Positions 8,602 to 16,913 of a stretch of DNA of 32,795 bases are shown one piece after another. The DNA lies in NCBI GenBank assembly GCA_903928055.1, contig CAIYPG010000018.1, positions 1-32,795 on the forward strand, read 5' to 3'. Under the pieces are notes generated by a model. That model was given only the letters and a program-made list of their open reading frames with translations, did not search any database and was not told the origin of the DNA. How positions within the stretch are numbered: the first letter of the stretch is position 1; the number at the start of each line of letters is the position of its first letter. Source of the stretch: an uncultured beta proteobacterium. Lineage in GTDB: Bacteria; Pseudomonadota; Gammaproteobacteria; Burkholderiales; SG8-39. The position numbers were made by a program, and so were the translations under genes.

Positions 8602-9987
8602 CTAGGCAACTGTCTTTGCATTGAGTGCAAAAAGTTCACTGAGTTTGCGCACATCATCCAGCTTATCCAGGCCCTGAATAGTTGAGTAAATCTCCGAGAC
8701 ACGCCCGGATGGCAGCGTCCGCTCAGCGCAGTTGTCGAACTTGGCCTTCATGATTTCCGGAGGCGCCGGAATGTCGACGGTGCGACCCAGCTGGAAAAAC
8801 ACCTTGTTGGACAAGGTCAGTCCGCTGGTCGTCCTGACTGTCACCACGGAACCGAAATGATGATCCAGAGGGAAGTGCTCCTCGGTGTAAGTGCCTGCGT
8901 GGATCTTGGGCAGCAGATTCTGCACCACGGGATCCTTGTACGCATCGCCCTCAAATTGCTCCATGGTGATGCCTCTGTCAGTCAGAGCCCTTGCAACGAC
9001 ATACTGGGTGCTGAATTTCGCGTCCAGGTCGCTTTGGGGATCGGGGCGGTTTGTGTGCTCTAGGCGCCGCGTCTGCAGCAGCACGTCGATGCGATCAACT
9101 TGTTCCGGTTTCAAGTCATGTTCAATAGCCAAAGCCATCATCGCCTCAATGGCGGGATGGGTTGCGCCGCAACAGGGATAAAGCTTCATGGTCATACCCG
9201 GCCGAGTGATGTCCAAGGGGTTAGCCCATTCAGGAAGGATGGCAGCCATGTCGAAATTGCCCGCGCCGTTGAAGGCATTGAAGTAGCCGTGGTGATGCTC
9301 GAAAGCCACAGGGCTGGCGGTATAACCTTCCTTTACCAGCATCACCGCAAATAGGGCGTCCCGGTTGCTGTGCCCGACGTGCAGCGGCTTGGTCATAGTG
9401 CCGAAGTTCGACTTTACGCCCGAGGCCAGCGAGGTGACTAGAGACAAGGCCGTCGCAGTCTCCTCAACACTCAAATTCATCAGTTGCGCACACGCAGCGG
9501 TGCAGCCGAAAATCCCTATCGTGGAAGTAGGGTGCCAGCCCTTGTTGTACTGGTAGAAATTGACACCTCTGGACATCTTGCAGTTCACCTCTATCCCTGT
9601 CACGAATGCCGAGATGAAGCGCTCCCCACTTACGCCACGCATTTCCGAAGCGGCGGAAAACAGGGCCGGCAATATGGATGCAGACGGATGGCCCCCCATG
9701 GTGTTGCTGGCGTCGTCGAAGTCTAGAACATGTGCCGCCACCCCGTTGATCAGGGCTGCGTCAAGCCCGTTCAGCCTCAGATCGGAACCGAAGACGATGG
9801 CCGGACCGCGAGCGGCGGTGCGCTCGGACAATTTCCTCATAATTCGCGGCGCCTCTTCGTTGACGCCTGCCAGTGTCACGCCCACCAGATCAAGGAGTAG
9901 CGCCTTGGCCCAATAGACTGCCTCCGTTGGTAGAGTCGGGTAGGTCAGGGACTTGACGCGTTCTGCGAGTTCAAGAGCAAATGTCAT
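8602..9987 (-). CDS. MmgE/PrpD family protein (copy A)
   Basis: This 461-residue copy is the most canonical of the three. It has LLLDLVGVTLAG, HVLDFDDASNTMGGHPSAS, GWHPTSTIGIFGCTAACAQL, KPLHVGHSNRDALFAVMLV and KLYPCCGATHPAIEAMMAL, so all the usual histidine, aspartate and cysteine positions are present. Family members catalyse dehydration, decarboxylation or epimerisation of small carboxylates. I place the start at ATG 9987 (MTFALELAERV), because it matches the family's usual N-terminus. A TTG at 10011 extends the frame by eight codons, and neither start has a clear ribosome binding site. It is probably the first gene of the minus-strand operon running to 2926, and is divergent from the LysR gene at 10366, a classic arrangement for LysR-controlled catabolic operons. 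Confidence 0.88.
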   Translation of the reverse strand: MTFALELAERVKSLTYPTLPTEAVYWAKALLLDLVGVTLAGVNEEAPRIMRKLSERTAARGPAIVFGSDLRLNGLDAALINGVAAHVLDFDDASNTMGGHPSASILPALFSAASEMRGVSGERFISAFVTGIEVNCKMSRGVNFYQYNKGWHPTSTIGIFGCTAACAQLMNLSVEETATALSLVTSLASGVKSNFGTMTKPLHVGHSNRDALFAVMLVKEGYTASPVAFEHHHGYFNAFNGAGNFDMAAILPEWANPLDITRPGMTMKLYPCCGATHPAIEAMMALAIEHDLKPEQVDRIDVLLQTRRLEHTNRPDPQSDLDAKFSTQYVVARALTDRGITMEQFEGDAYKDPVVQNLLPKIHAGTYTEEHFPLDHHFGSVVTVRTTSGLTLSNKVFFQLGRTVDIPAPPEIMKAKFDNCAERTLPSGRVSEIYSTIQGLDKLDDVRKLSELFALNAKTVA

Positions 9988-10143
9988 GATGTCGAATGCG
10001 GCTGCGATCAAAATGGAATTCCGGGCTCTGCAGCCCGAACTTCAATTTCACTAGTCGCCGCGCCTCCTTATTAGCTGCGGTTGGAAATTCTGATTACTCA
10101 GCAGTTTGCGCCAGCCCTGCTTGTTATGCTTTTCCGGCTCCTG

Positions 10144-10254
10144 CTAGCCTGCCTTGGCCGCAAGCGCTGCGCCGCGACCTGCAATGCGACCGAACACCGC
10201 AGTTCTCTTGATAGAGACAAAATCACGGGCGCGAAGGTTTTCGCGGACGTTCAT
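10144..10254 (-). pseudogene. Probable remnant of the C-terminus of a TcuA-like FAD oxidoreductase
   Basis: On the minus strand a short frame ends in TAVFGRIAGRGAALAAKAG and a TAG stop. The AVFGRIAGR segment is the conserved C-terminal FAD-contacting helix of the fumarate reductase/succinate dehydrogenase flavoprotein family. The intact gene at 886-2403 ends similarly (GAVFGRAAGAGAAEFARA). Upstream of it the glycine-rich YAAGE segment expected there is absent, so I read it as a decayed 3' end lying between the LysR gene and MmgE/PrpD copy A. The match is short, so chance similarity cannot be excluded. Confidence 0.4.
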
Positions 10255-10327
10255 TGAACAAGGCGGCTTGCCCACGAACTACCTTTGGCGACTTCTTTGT
10301 TTATTTTTCCATGGATGTATTATTAAA

Positions 10328-10333
10328 TATAAT
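10328..10333 (+). promoter_or_regulatory. Candidate -10 box of the LysR gene
   Basis: TATAAT lies 32 bp before the ATG in a strongly AT-rich stretch. I see no good -35 hexamer at the usual spacing. A transcript would start near 10340, at the left edge of the operator-like 15-mer. Confidence 0.35.
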
Positions 10334-10338
10334 GAATT

Positions 10339-10353
10339 TATTGCATCGATTAT
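10339..10353. promoter_or_regulatory. Candidate operator TATTGCATCGATTAT at the LysR start
   Basis: This 15-mer lies between a TATAAT and the AAGG ribosome binding site of the LysR gene, a position that suits autoregulation. Nearly the same sequence occurs upstream of the tcuA-like gene (2671-2685), and partial copies (TTGCATTGAT, TATTGCAT, ATCGATTAT) occur at 17098-17107 (reverse strand), 12422-12429 and 16968-16976. Confidence 0.45.
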
Positions 10354-10365
10354 TAAGGTACAGAC

Positions 10366-11262
10366 ATGAATATAGACGTTGATGGACTGCAAGCCTTCCT
10401 GTGGATTGCGGAATTCGGCACTTTCCACCAGGCCGCCGACAAGCTCTCTCTTACGCAGCCGGCACTATCGCGCCGGCTGCAGAAACTTGAAGAAAATCTG
10501 GGGGTACGACTTTTCGACCGCACCACCAGACGGGTAAGCCTGACTGCGATAGGCAAGAACTTCCTCCCTCACGCACGGCGCTTGGTGCGTGAACTGGAAC
10601 TTTCGTTGGGCGGACTAAAGGAAATGGCGCGTCACGGCACCGGACATGTGGTCGTCGCCTGTATTCCCACCGTCGCCATATCGCTTTTACCCGATGTAAT
10701 CACGGAATACAGTGCGCATTTCCCCAAAAACCACGTACGCATTCTCGATGACCATAGCAACGAAACGCTGCAGGCAGTGGTGCGAGGCGAGGCCGAATTC
10801 GGTATCACGACCCTGGTGGGAAACATCCCGGAAATGGAATTCGAGAAGCTCTTCGACGATCCCTTCGTTCTTGCCTGTCGTCGCGACCATCCGTTGGCAC
10901 GCAGAAAGCAGGTTAAATGGACCGATCTGGAAAAGCACAACTTGATCACAGTGGGCCGCCTAAGCGGAAACCGTAGCCAACTCGATTTCGTCCCCTCCAT
11001 GATCGCCACGAGTCCGCTTTGGGCCTACGAGGTTCAACGATCGTTCTGGACCGGTTTGAAACTAGTTGAGGCTGGACTTGGCATCATTGCCGTACCGAAG
11101 TTGGCGCTTCCGACCGAGAAGAATTCCATACTAGTTGGCCGACCACTGGTGGTTCCCTCGCTGTCGCGCACCATATGCATTGTCAGACGTAAAGGCACGT
11201 CCCTGTCTCCGGCATCGCTGGAATTCGTATCCGTGCTGAAAAAGCACTGGAAGGCTAAATGA
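10366..11262 (+). CDS. LysR-family transcriptional regulator
   Basis: The 298-residue protein starts with the LysR winged helix-turn-helix: LQAFLWIAEFGTFHQAADKL, then LSLTQPALSRRLQKLEENLG and VRLFDRTTRRVSLT (residues about 7-60). A linker helix and a two-lobe effector-binding domain follow (GHVVVACIPTVA, about 90, to the end). AAGG lies nine bases before ATG 10366. It is divergent from the MmgE/PrpD-UGSC-Bug operon, so it probably controls that operon in response to a carboxylate substrate or intermediate. The same operator-like motif in front of itself and other genes here suggests a wider local regulon (inference). A bidirectional hairpin terminator follows the stop codon. Confidence 0.92.
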   Translation: MNIDVDGLQAFLWIAEFGTFHQAADKLSLTQPALSRRLQKLEENLGVRLFDRTTRRVSLTAIGKNFLPHARRLVRELELSLGGLKEMARHGTGHVVVACIPTVAISLLPDVITEYSAHFPKNHVRILDDHSNETLQAVVRGEAEFGITTLVGNIPEMEFEKLFDDPFVLACRRDHPLARRKQVKWTDLEKHNLITVGRLSGNRSQLDFVPSMIATSPLWAYEVQRSFWTGLKLVEAGLGIIAVPKLALPTEKNSILVGRPLVVPSLSRTICIVRRKGTSLSPASLEFVSVLKKHWKAK

Positions 11263-11267
11263 ACAAA

Positions 11268-11296
11268 GGGGAGCCCTTTCTACATTCGGGCTTCCC
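11268..11296. terminator. Hairpin between convergent LysR and Bug genes
   Basis: GGGGAGCCC pairs with GGGCTTCCC (9 bp with one G-U) around an 11-nt loop. It starts six bases after the LysR stop codon and ends nine bases before the end of the convergent Bug gene. The minus-strand side is followed by a modest T-rich stretch; the plus side lacks a T run. It is probably a shared terminator. Confidence 0.6.
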
Positions 11297-11304
11297 GCGC
11301 GCTA

Positions 11305-12327
11305 TTACTCGGGCTGAATCTTGGCTGTGATGATGACCTTGCGCCATTTGGCGACTTCATTGGCAACATAGGCAGAGGCTTCATCAGCGGTACCTGGGCG
11401 GGGCTCGGCGGCACTCTGCGAACTCAGTTGCTTGTGCGTTTCGGGCGTGTTCGAAATCTTCGTCACCTCTGCGTTGAGTCGCACAATAATGTCTTTGGGA
11501 ACGCCTTTGGGGGCTGACAGGCCGGACCATGATCCCGCCTCGAACCCTGGAACACCGGACTCGGCAACTGTTGGAAGCTCAGGTGCCAGTTCACTGCGAT
11601 ACAGACTGGTGACAGCCAGACCTCGGACCTTGCCGGCCCTCACCTGCCCCAGTAGTTGCGAGGCAAACAGCAGTGAAATGCGTCCTGCCAGCAGATCTGT
11701 TGTCGCCTGCGAAGACCCCTTGTAAGGGACATGCAGCATGTCGATGTTCGCCTGCAACTTTAGCAGCTCTGTGGCCAAATGAATTCCGCTGCCGTTGCCT
11801 CCGGAGCCATACGTCAGCTGTCCGGGGTTTGCCTTTGCGTAGGCGATTAACTCCTTAATGTTCTTGGCCGGCACCGAGGGATGCACGGCAATGACGTAGG
11901 GAGTGGATGCAAATATGGATATGTGATCGAAGTCCTTGACGATATCGAAGCTCAGATCCTTGCTGAGACTCTGTTGTATGGCAAAGGACACCGTATTGGT
12001 CATCAGCGTATAGCCATCGGGCGCCGATCTTGCGGCAGCCTCAGCACCGACGATGCCACCCGCACCGACTCGATTGTCAACCACGAACGACTGCCCGAAT
12101 ACCTCCGACAGTTTTGGCGTATATACGCGAGTGGCAAAGTCACCCGATGTTCCCGGCGGGTATGCCACGATGACTTTGACAGGCCTGACCGGATAGGATT
12201 GCGCTTGGGCAACATTTGCGCAGGCCAGCAACAGGAACAGGCTTCCAAGCACCGCCGCCATCGCTCCTTGCCCGGAATTTGCAAACGGGAGGCAAGTCGG
12301 CCCCCGACCTCTTTGGCGCTCTAACAT
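11305..12327 (-). CDS. Bug-type TTT substrate-binding protein (B)
   Basis: This 340-residue periplasmic receptor has a long N-terminus: a basic region of about 22 residues, then the hydrophobic core MAAVLGSLFLLLACANVAQA and probable cleavage at AQA-QS. After that come YPPGTSGDFATRV, VDNRVGAGGIVGAEAAA, SAPDGYTLM, TYGSGGNGSGIHLATELLK, VPYKGSSQATTDLLAG, VRGLAVTS and LPTVAESGVPGFEAGSWSG. The start at ATG 12327 is supported by GGGAGGAG. It lies downstream of UGSC selenoprotein 2 (180 bp), but the gap contains a large inverted repeat, so it may have its own regulated promoter. It resembles receptor D more than receptors A or C (TYGSGGNGSGIHLA compared with TFGSSGEGGGTHLA). The ligand is unknown, presumably a carboxylate. 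Confidence 0.92.
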   Translation of the reverse strand: MLERQRGRGPTCLPFANSGQGAMAAVLGSLFLLLACANVAQAQSYPVRPVKVIVAYPPGTSGDFATRVYTPKLSEVFGQSFVVDNRVGAGGIVGAEAAARSAPDGYTLMTNTVSFAIQQSLSKDLSFDIVKDFDHISIFASTPYVIAVHPSVPAKNIKELIAYAKANPGQLTYGSGGNGSGIHLATELLKLQANIDMLHVPYKGSSQATTDLLAGRISLLFASQLLGQVRAGKVRGLAVTSLYRSELAPELPTVAESGVPGFEAGSWSGLSAPKGVPKDIIVRLNAEVTKISNTPETHKQLSSQSAAEPRPGTADEASAYVANEVAKWRKVIITAKIQPE

Positions 12328-12389
12328 TGCTCCTCCCTTTATATTTCCTATTTTTCGGTCCAGTCAGAATCGTCATTCTGCATGGCCAC

Positions 12390-12442
12390 ATTCATTGAAG
12401 CAATGCAATTAATTTATGGTTTATTGCATTTCATGAATGAAT
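12390..12442. promoter_or_regulatory. 20-bp inverted repeat upstream of Bug gene B
   Basis: The left arm ATTCATTGAAGCAATGCAAT (12390-12409) and the reverse complement of the right arm (12423-12442) agree at 15 of 20 positions: ATTCATT, five different bases, then AATGCAAT. The spacer is 13 bp. It lies 63-115 bp upstream of the Bug start codon. The TTGCAT core is shared with the other candidate operators. Confidence 0.5.
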
Positions 12443-12507
12443 AAGAAGGGCCCGCCAGTGGCCAACGAATTGCGCCCCCTCGTTCAGGGAGAGCCGCGGG
12501 CGCGGAT

Positions 12508-14130
12508 TTACGGTTCAGTCTGGTATGCGTTGAGACGCACTTTGCGAGATACCGAACGAGTATTGCCAAAACTTGGGATATACATTGAGTGAGTTCCTGG
12601 ACCGCCGCAGACTACGATACCTATGGATCCAGCAGCGGTGGCGATTGGAAGCATGGTGTCCTGCGTGACCTCGCCCAACTCCGCGATGCGCCGAATCCTG
12701 GTCAGGTTCAGATCCACATCCGTCAGGCGCCGGGCAGGCAACTTCGATTGCTCCCATAAGCTACGTTTTACGTCTCCCTTGGCAAGGCCTTCGCCGCTGA
12801 GAATGTTGGCCGTCTCCGGAGAAATGATCAGCCACGGCTCACCGCAAAGGAAATAATCATTACCGGACGGGCGAACCAGAGTTTCTGCAAAGATTCGCAG
12901 AATTTCTAGGGCATCCTTCGAATGGGTGTTCAAATTGAGGCTGCCTTCCGCACCGATCACGGTCACTACGCTGTCATTGGCACTGAAACCGCGCTCCACA
13001 TGCACTGGTTGCCATGGGTTTTCCGCCTCATTTTCAGCACAGCAGAACAGGTATTTCCCGGGCTGCCCCATGGTCGCCCTGTCCATTTCTCCGCCAATCG
13101 CCCCACCTATGTTCTGCATGACAAGGTGCAGCGCCCTGCCCAATGTAGCATTGGCCCAGTTACCTTGGCCGAGGCAATTGATTCCTGAATTCATGCCCAA
13201 ACGGGAGACAATCGGACCGTTGACAAGCAGCCACACCGCGGAAGGATTTGTAGTGGTTTGTATACCCTGCAGATTAAATTCAGGCGCGGATATCGCCTCC
13301 ACTGCTGCAATCAGAACCGGTAGATACTCCGCATCGCATCCCGCCATGACAGCATTCACCGCAATGCTTTCCGCAGTGGCTTCGCCGAACGCCGGCGCTA
13401 CTCTGGCAATGAACTCATTCGGCATATACCCGGAACGCGAAAGCATGTGTTCGACGCGCTCCCTGGTGGGCGGCACAATGGGCAGCCCATCCGTCCATTG
13501 ACGCTCTCGGAACAGCAGATTGACCGATTCGGCATCGTCTGCCACGGCAATCAAGCGAACAGCGTCGGTTCCTCCGCCGGGTGGACGGGCGCGGTCATTG
13601 CGCGCCTGCTTTGCAAATGCGGCGATTTTCCCCATGCACTCCTCGGCCTCCCAGCGGATTTCGGCCCTGGACAGCGAACCAAAGGGATGGCGAACAACGG
13701 CTAGCGGTAAATCCGGGTAGCCCAGTGCTTTCGCCTGTGAACGACCCAGGCCCGAAAAAGCAGTCGAGCAGACTTCGATCGCCAATTTTCCGCGCTTGGC
13801 GATCTGAACACTGTCGTGGACACTCCACGACGTACAGGAGCCTCAGTCGCCGGAGCCCGTGATGACCAGATCGCATTCCTGCACCAATTCGGCAAAGACT
13901 TGGTCTTCCGCTGGAATGGAGGCCAGCCTTTTTCTCCTGACAATTGAGCGCGCCGCATAGCGGGATTCAAGAATCTCTGCCATCTCTGCTATCAGATGAT
14001 CGAAATTGGGCTTGGAGTTGTCGATAAAACCGACCACTTTGCCCCTCAGGCCGTCGAGCGCTTCAGGTACTGCCGCCTGTTCGTTGCCGCCCGCAGCCGT
14101 CGGGTTCATCACAAAGATGTTTGCCGTCAT
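12508..14130 (-). CDS. UGSC family selenoprotein 2 (in-frame UGA = Sec96)
   Basis: A single frame of 541 codons runs from ATG 14130 (GAGGA six or seven bases upstream; a TTG at 14136 is also in frame) to TAA at 12508. It is broken only by TGA at 13843-13845, read as Sec96 in ITGSGD-U-GSCTSWSVHD, with Cys99 completing the motif. The N-terminal domain has GKVVGFIDNSKPNF before the Sec, and an A-lG-P-PHPFG-E pattern after it. The C-terminal domain has WTDGLPIVPPT, AVNAVMAGCDAEYLP, NCLGQGNWANATLGR, GEMDRATMGQPGKYLFCC and GIVVCGGPGTHSMY. Extra conserved cysteines could serve as resolving or metal-binding residues. It follows Bug gene C by 90 bp and precedes Bug gene B. Family function is not established, and a role in reducing a C-X bond or a selenenyl intermediate is conjecture. 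Confidence 0.92.
13813..13831 (-). promoter_or_regulatory. SECIS-like hairpin of UGSC selenoprotein 2
   Basis: GTCGTGG pairs perfectly with CCACGAC (7 bp) around the loop AGTGT, read on the minus strand, beginning 11 nt after the TGA. It is nearly identical to the hairpins of copies 3 and 4. Confidence 0.8.
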
Positions 14131-14220
14131 GTCCAATCCTCGAAGTTCACTTATGCAATTGTTCGACCTTATCTGAAATACCTGTAGTAAGTACTGTTGC
14201 CAAAGCTAGCCGACAGACGT

Positions 14221-15192
14221 TCAGTCCTGCTGGATGCCTGCCTCCTTGACCACCTTGGACCACTTCGCTATTTCCGTCTTAATGTATTGCCCCAACTCTG
14301 TCGGAGTGCTGGTTGCCGGGTCAACGCCCTGCTCTACCAGTTTTTCTTGCACATCCCTAGCCTGTACCGCCAGGCTTACCGTCTGATTGAGCTTGTTTAT
14401 GATTGGTTCCGGAGTCTTGACCGGCACCAAGATGCCATACCACGATACGAGTTCATAGCCGGGAACTCCCGCTTCGGCGATGGTGGGAATATCTGGGAGG
14501 ATGTTGCTTCGCTTGGGCGTACTCACACCCAATACCCGGAATTTTCCGGATTTGATATTAGGTAGCGCCGGGAGAATGCTGCTGAATATGAGATCTATCT
14601 CGCCACCCATCAAAGCTATCGTACTGGGACCAGCGCCTTTGTAGTTGATACCGGTCATTTCCAAGCCAGTCATGGAATTAAACAGCAGCGCACCAAGGCT
14701 GCTGGAACTTCCGCCGCCGGTAGACCCGAAATTCAGTTGCTTTGGCTTGGCCTTCGCAAGCGCTATGAGCTCCTTTACGCTGCGCACCGGCAGGGACGGG
14801 CGCACCACCAGCGCGAGTGATCCATTGCCGATCAGCCCTACCGGCGAAAAATCGCGTATTGAATCGTATGGCAGGTTGTCTTGCAGACTGGGGGTAATCG
14901 CAAACCCAAACGAGCCCAGCAACATCGTGTACCCATCAGGTGCAGCCCTGGCGACCATATTGGTACCAACTACACTGGCGCCGCCTCCGTGACTCTCGAT
15001 GACGATCTGCTGACCCAGAATCTCCATCATTCTCTGAGCCACGATGCGCGCTATGATCTCAGTCGCACCCCCTGGAGCATAAGGAAGTATCCAGCGCACC
15101 GGCTTGTTGGGGTAGCTCTGTGCATTGACCACTCCGGCGCTCATGAACATAACACCGGCCAGCATCATCTTTGCAAGCAAGCTTCGATTCAT
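14221..15192 (-). CDS. Bug-type TTT substrate-binding protein (C)
   Basis: The 323-residue receptor has a clear signal peptide (MNRSLLAKMMLAGVMFMSAG, cleavage at VNA-QS), then ILPYAPGGATEIIAR, IESHGGGASVVGTN, APDGYTMLL, NFGSTGGGSSSSLGALLF, INYKGAGPSTIAL, KSGKFRVLGVST, IPTIAEAGVPGYELVSWYG and EIAKWSKVVKEAGIQQD. The usual V-D/E-N-R before the glycine loop is IESH here, and the common PYKG is NYKG, so the binding pocket probably differs from receptors B and D. ATG 15192 is preceded by GGAGGAG. It lies 101 bp downstream of UGSC selenoprotein 3 and 90 bp upstream of UGSC selenoprotein 2, which suggests co-transcription. Location: periplasm. Confidence 0.92.
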   Translation of the reverse strand: MNRSLLAKMMLAGVMFMSAGVVNAQSYPNKPVRWILPYAPGGATEIIARIVAQRMMEILGQQIVIESHGGGASVVGTNMVARAAPDGYTMLLGSFGFAITPSLQDNLPYDSIRDFSPVGLIGNGSLALVVRPSLPVRSVKELIALAKAKPKQLNFGSTGGGSSSSLGALLFNSMTGLEMTGINYKGAGPSTIALMGGEIDLIFSSILPALPNIKSGKFRVLGVSTPKRSNILPDIPTIAEAGVPGYELVSWYGILVPVKTPEPIINKLNQTVSLAVQARDVQEKLVEQGVDPATSTPTELGQYIKTEIAKWSKVVKEAGIQQD

Positions 15193-15293
15193 CTTCGCTC
15201 CTCCAGTGTTTTCTTAACACCGGTTTGCGCACAGGCTCAATGCCCTGCCATCCATTCGCCACCGGCTAAGTGCACCTCATTCGATCAGGCCAT

Positions 15294-16913
15294 TCAAACA
15301 ATTTTCCTGGTGATTGCGGACTTTGTATAACCGGAACCCGGCATGTAAACTGTATGGGTACCCGGACCACCGGCAACAATGATTCCGATGCACTCGGGCC
15401 TCGGGGAAATCGGCAGCATGGACTCACGCGTTATCTCACCCAGTTCTGCGCGACGTCCGTTCTGCGTGCGGGCGAAGTCCTTTTCCGACAAGCGTTTGGC
15501 CGACAGCTTGGACAATTCCCACAACCGCTGCTTGACGTCCCGCTTGCTTAGACCTTCGCGTTTTAGGATGAAGGCATGCTCGGCCGAAAGAACGAGCCAA
15601 GGAGCCCCTCCCCCATAGACGTAATCGCTACCGGCAGGAAATGCCATGACATCAGCCATGACCCGCAGCAGGTCGCTTACATCCTTGGCGTGGGTATTGA
15701 TGTTCCATGTGCCCAGTGGTGGAACGACGGTGACCGTACTGTCATTGGCAGAAAAGCCGCGCTCCACATGCAATGGTTCCCAGGGATTGGCTTCTTCGTT
15801 TTCAGCGCAACAGAATGAATACTTTCCCGGCTGCCCTTGGGTGGCGCGGTCCATCTCTCCGGGCAGCGCACCACCGATATTTTGCAAGATTAGGCGTAAT
15901 CCCCTACCCAGCGTGGCATTTGCCCAATTGCCCTGTCCCAGGCAATTGTTCCCGCTATTGACGCCCAGTTTCCGGGCAATAGGACCATTAAGAATCAGGA
16001 AGACCGTTCCCGGATTGGTAGTGGACTGAATCCCCTGCAGGTTGAAATCAGGATCGGCAACCGCCTCCGCAGCTGCCAGCAGCACCGGAAGATATTCAGG
16101 ACGGCAGCCTGCCATCACCGCGTTGATGGCAATCCGCTCGACCGTCGCCTCTCCATAGCCCGGCGCGATCCTGGCCACAATTTCATCCGGTGCCCGGGAG
16201 GTATGTGCCAGCATTTTTGTCACACGCTCCGGCGTCGGCGCGATGGCCGGAAAGCCGTCCCCCCAGTGGCGTTCCATAAGAAGGCGGTTGAAATCATCGA
16301 AGTCCGAAGGAACGGTGATTTGTTCCGCCCTGCGGCCTGCCGAAAATGTGGCTGAGTCTTTGCCAAAAGCTTCCACATCCCCGGATTCACACAGCAATTT
16401 GGCAATGTCATCAACGGTCTTGGCGGCAATTTCCCGGAGCTCTTCACGATCCCGGATGCCGAAGGGATGAGGAACAATCGCTATGGGAAGCTCAGCATGC
16501 CCCAAGGCCTTTGCCTGAGACTTCCCCAAGGTGGCAAAAGCCGTTGAGCAGATCGCCAACGCTGGTACTTCGCGTTTAGCTGCCTCGACCATGTCGTGGA
16601 TACTCCACGACGTACAGGAGCCTCAGTCTCCCGATCCCGTGATAATCGCGTCGCACTGGTCCACCATGCTTTTGATGGCCGCGTCACCAACGGGCACCGA
16701 TCCCCGCTTCCTATGCCTGACCACTGACGACACACCGTACTTCTGCATGAGCAATTCTTCAAGATCGTCGACCAGGTAATGAAAGTTCGGCTTGCCGTTG
16801 TCAATGAAGCCGATCACCTTGCCCTCCAGCCCTGACAAGACTTTGCGCAGTTGCTGAGGCCGCACACTCGGAACCCCGATGGGATCAAGTACGCGCATCG
16901 ATTCATTTGCCAT
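15294..16913 (-). CDS. UGSC family selenoprotein 3 (in-frame UGA = Sec97)
   Basis: ATG 16913 (GAGGAG, eight-base spacer) opens a 540-codon frame ending in TGA at 15294-15296. The only internal stop is TGA 16623-16625, read as Sec97 in ITGSGD-U-GSCTSWSIHD, with Cys100. Before it is GKVIGFIDNGKPNF. After it come AICSTAFATLGKSQAKALG, IVPHPFG, WGDGFPAIAPT, AINAVMAGCRPEYLP, NCLGQGNWANATLGR, GEMDRATQGQPGKYSFCC and GIIVAGGPGTHTVYMPG. It is a close paralogue of copies 2 and 4 along its whole length. TGA here serves both as Sec codon and as terminator, and only the internal one has the hairpin. It heads a minus-strand group (UGSC 3, Bug C, UGSC 2, Bug B) divergent from Bug gene D, with a large inverted repeat in the shared upstream region. 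Confidence 0.92.
16593..16611 (-). promoter_or_regulatory. SECIS-like hairpin of UGSC selenoprotein 3
   Basis: Seven perfect base pairs (GTCGTGG/CCACGAC) close the loop AGTAT on the minus strand, starting 11 nt after the in-frame TGA. Compared with copies 2 and 4, only one loop base differs, and the stem is unchanged. Confidence 0.8.
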
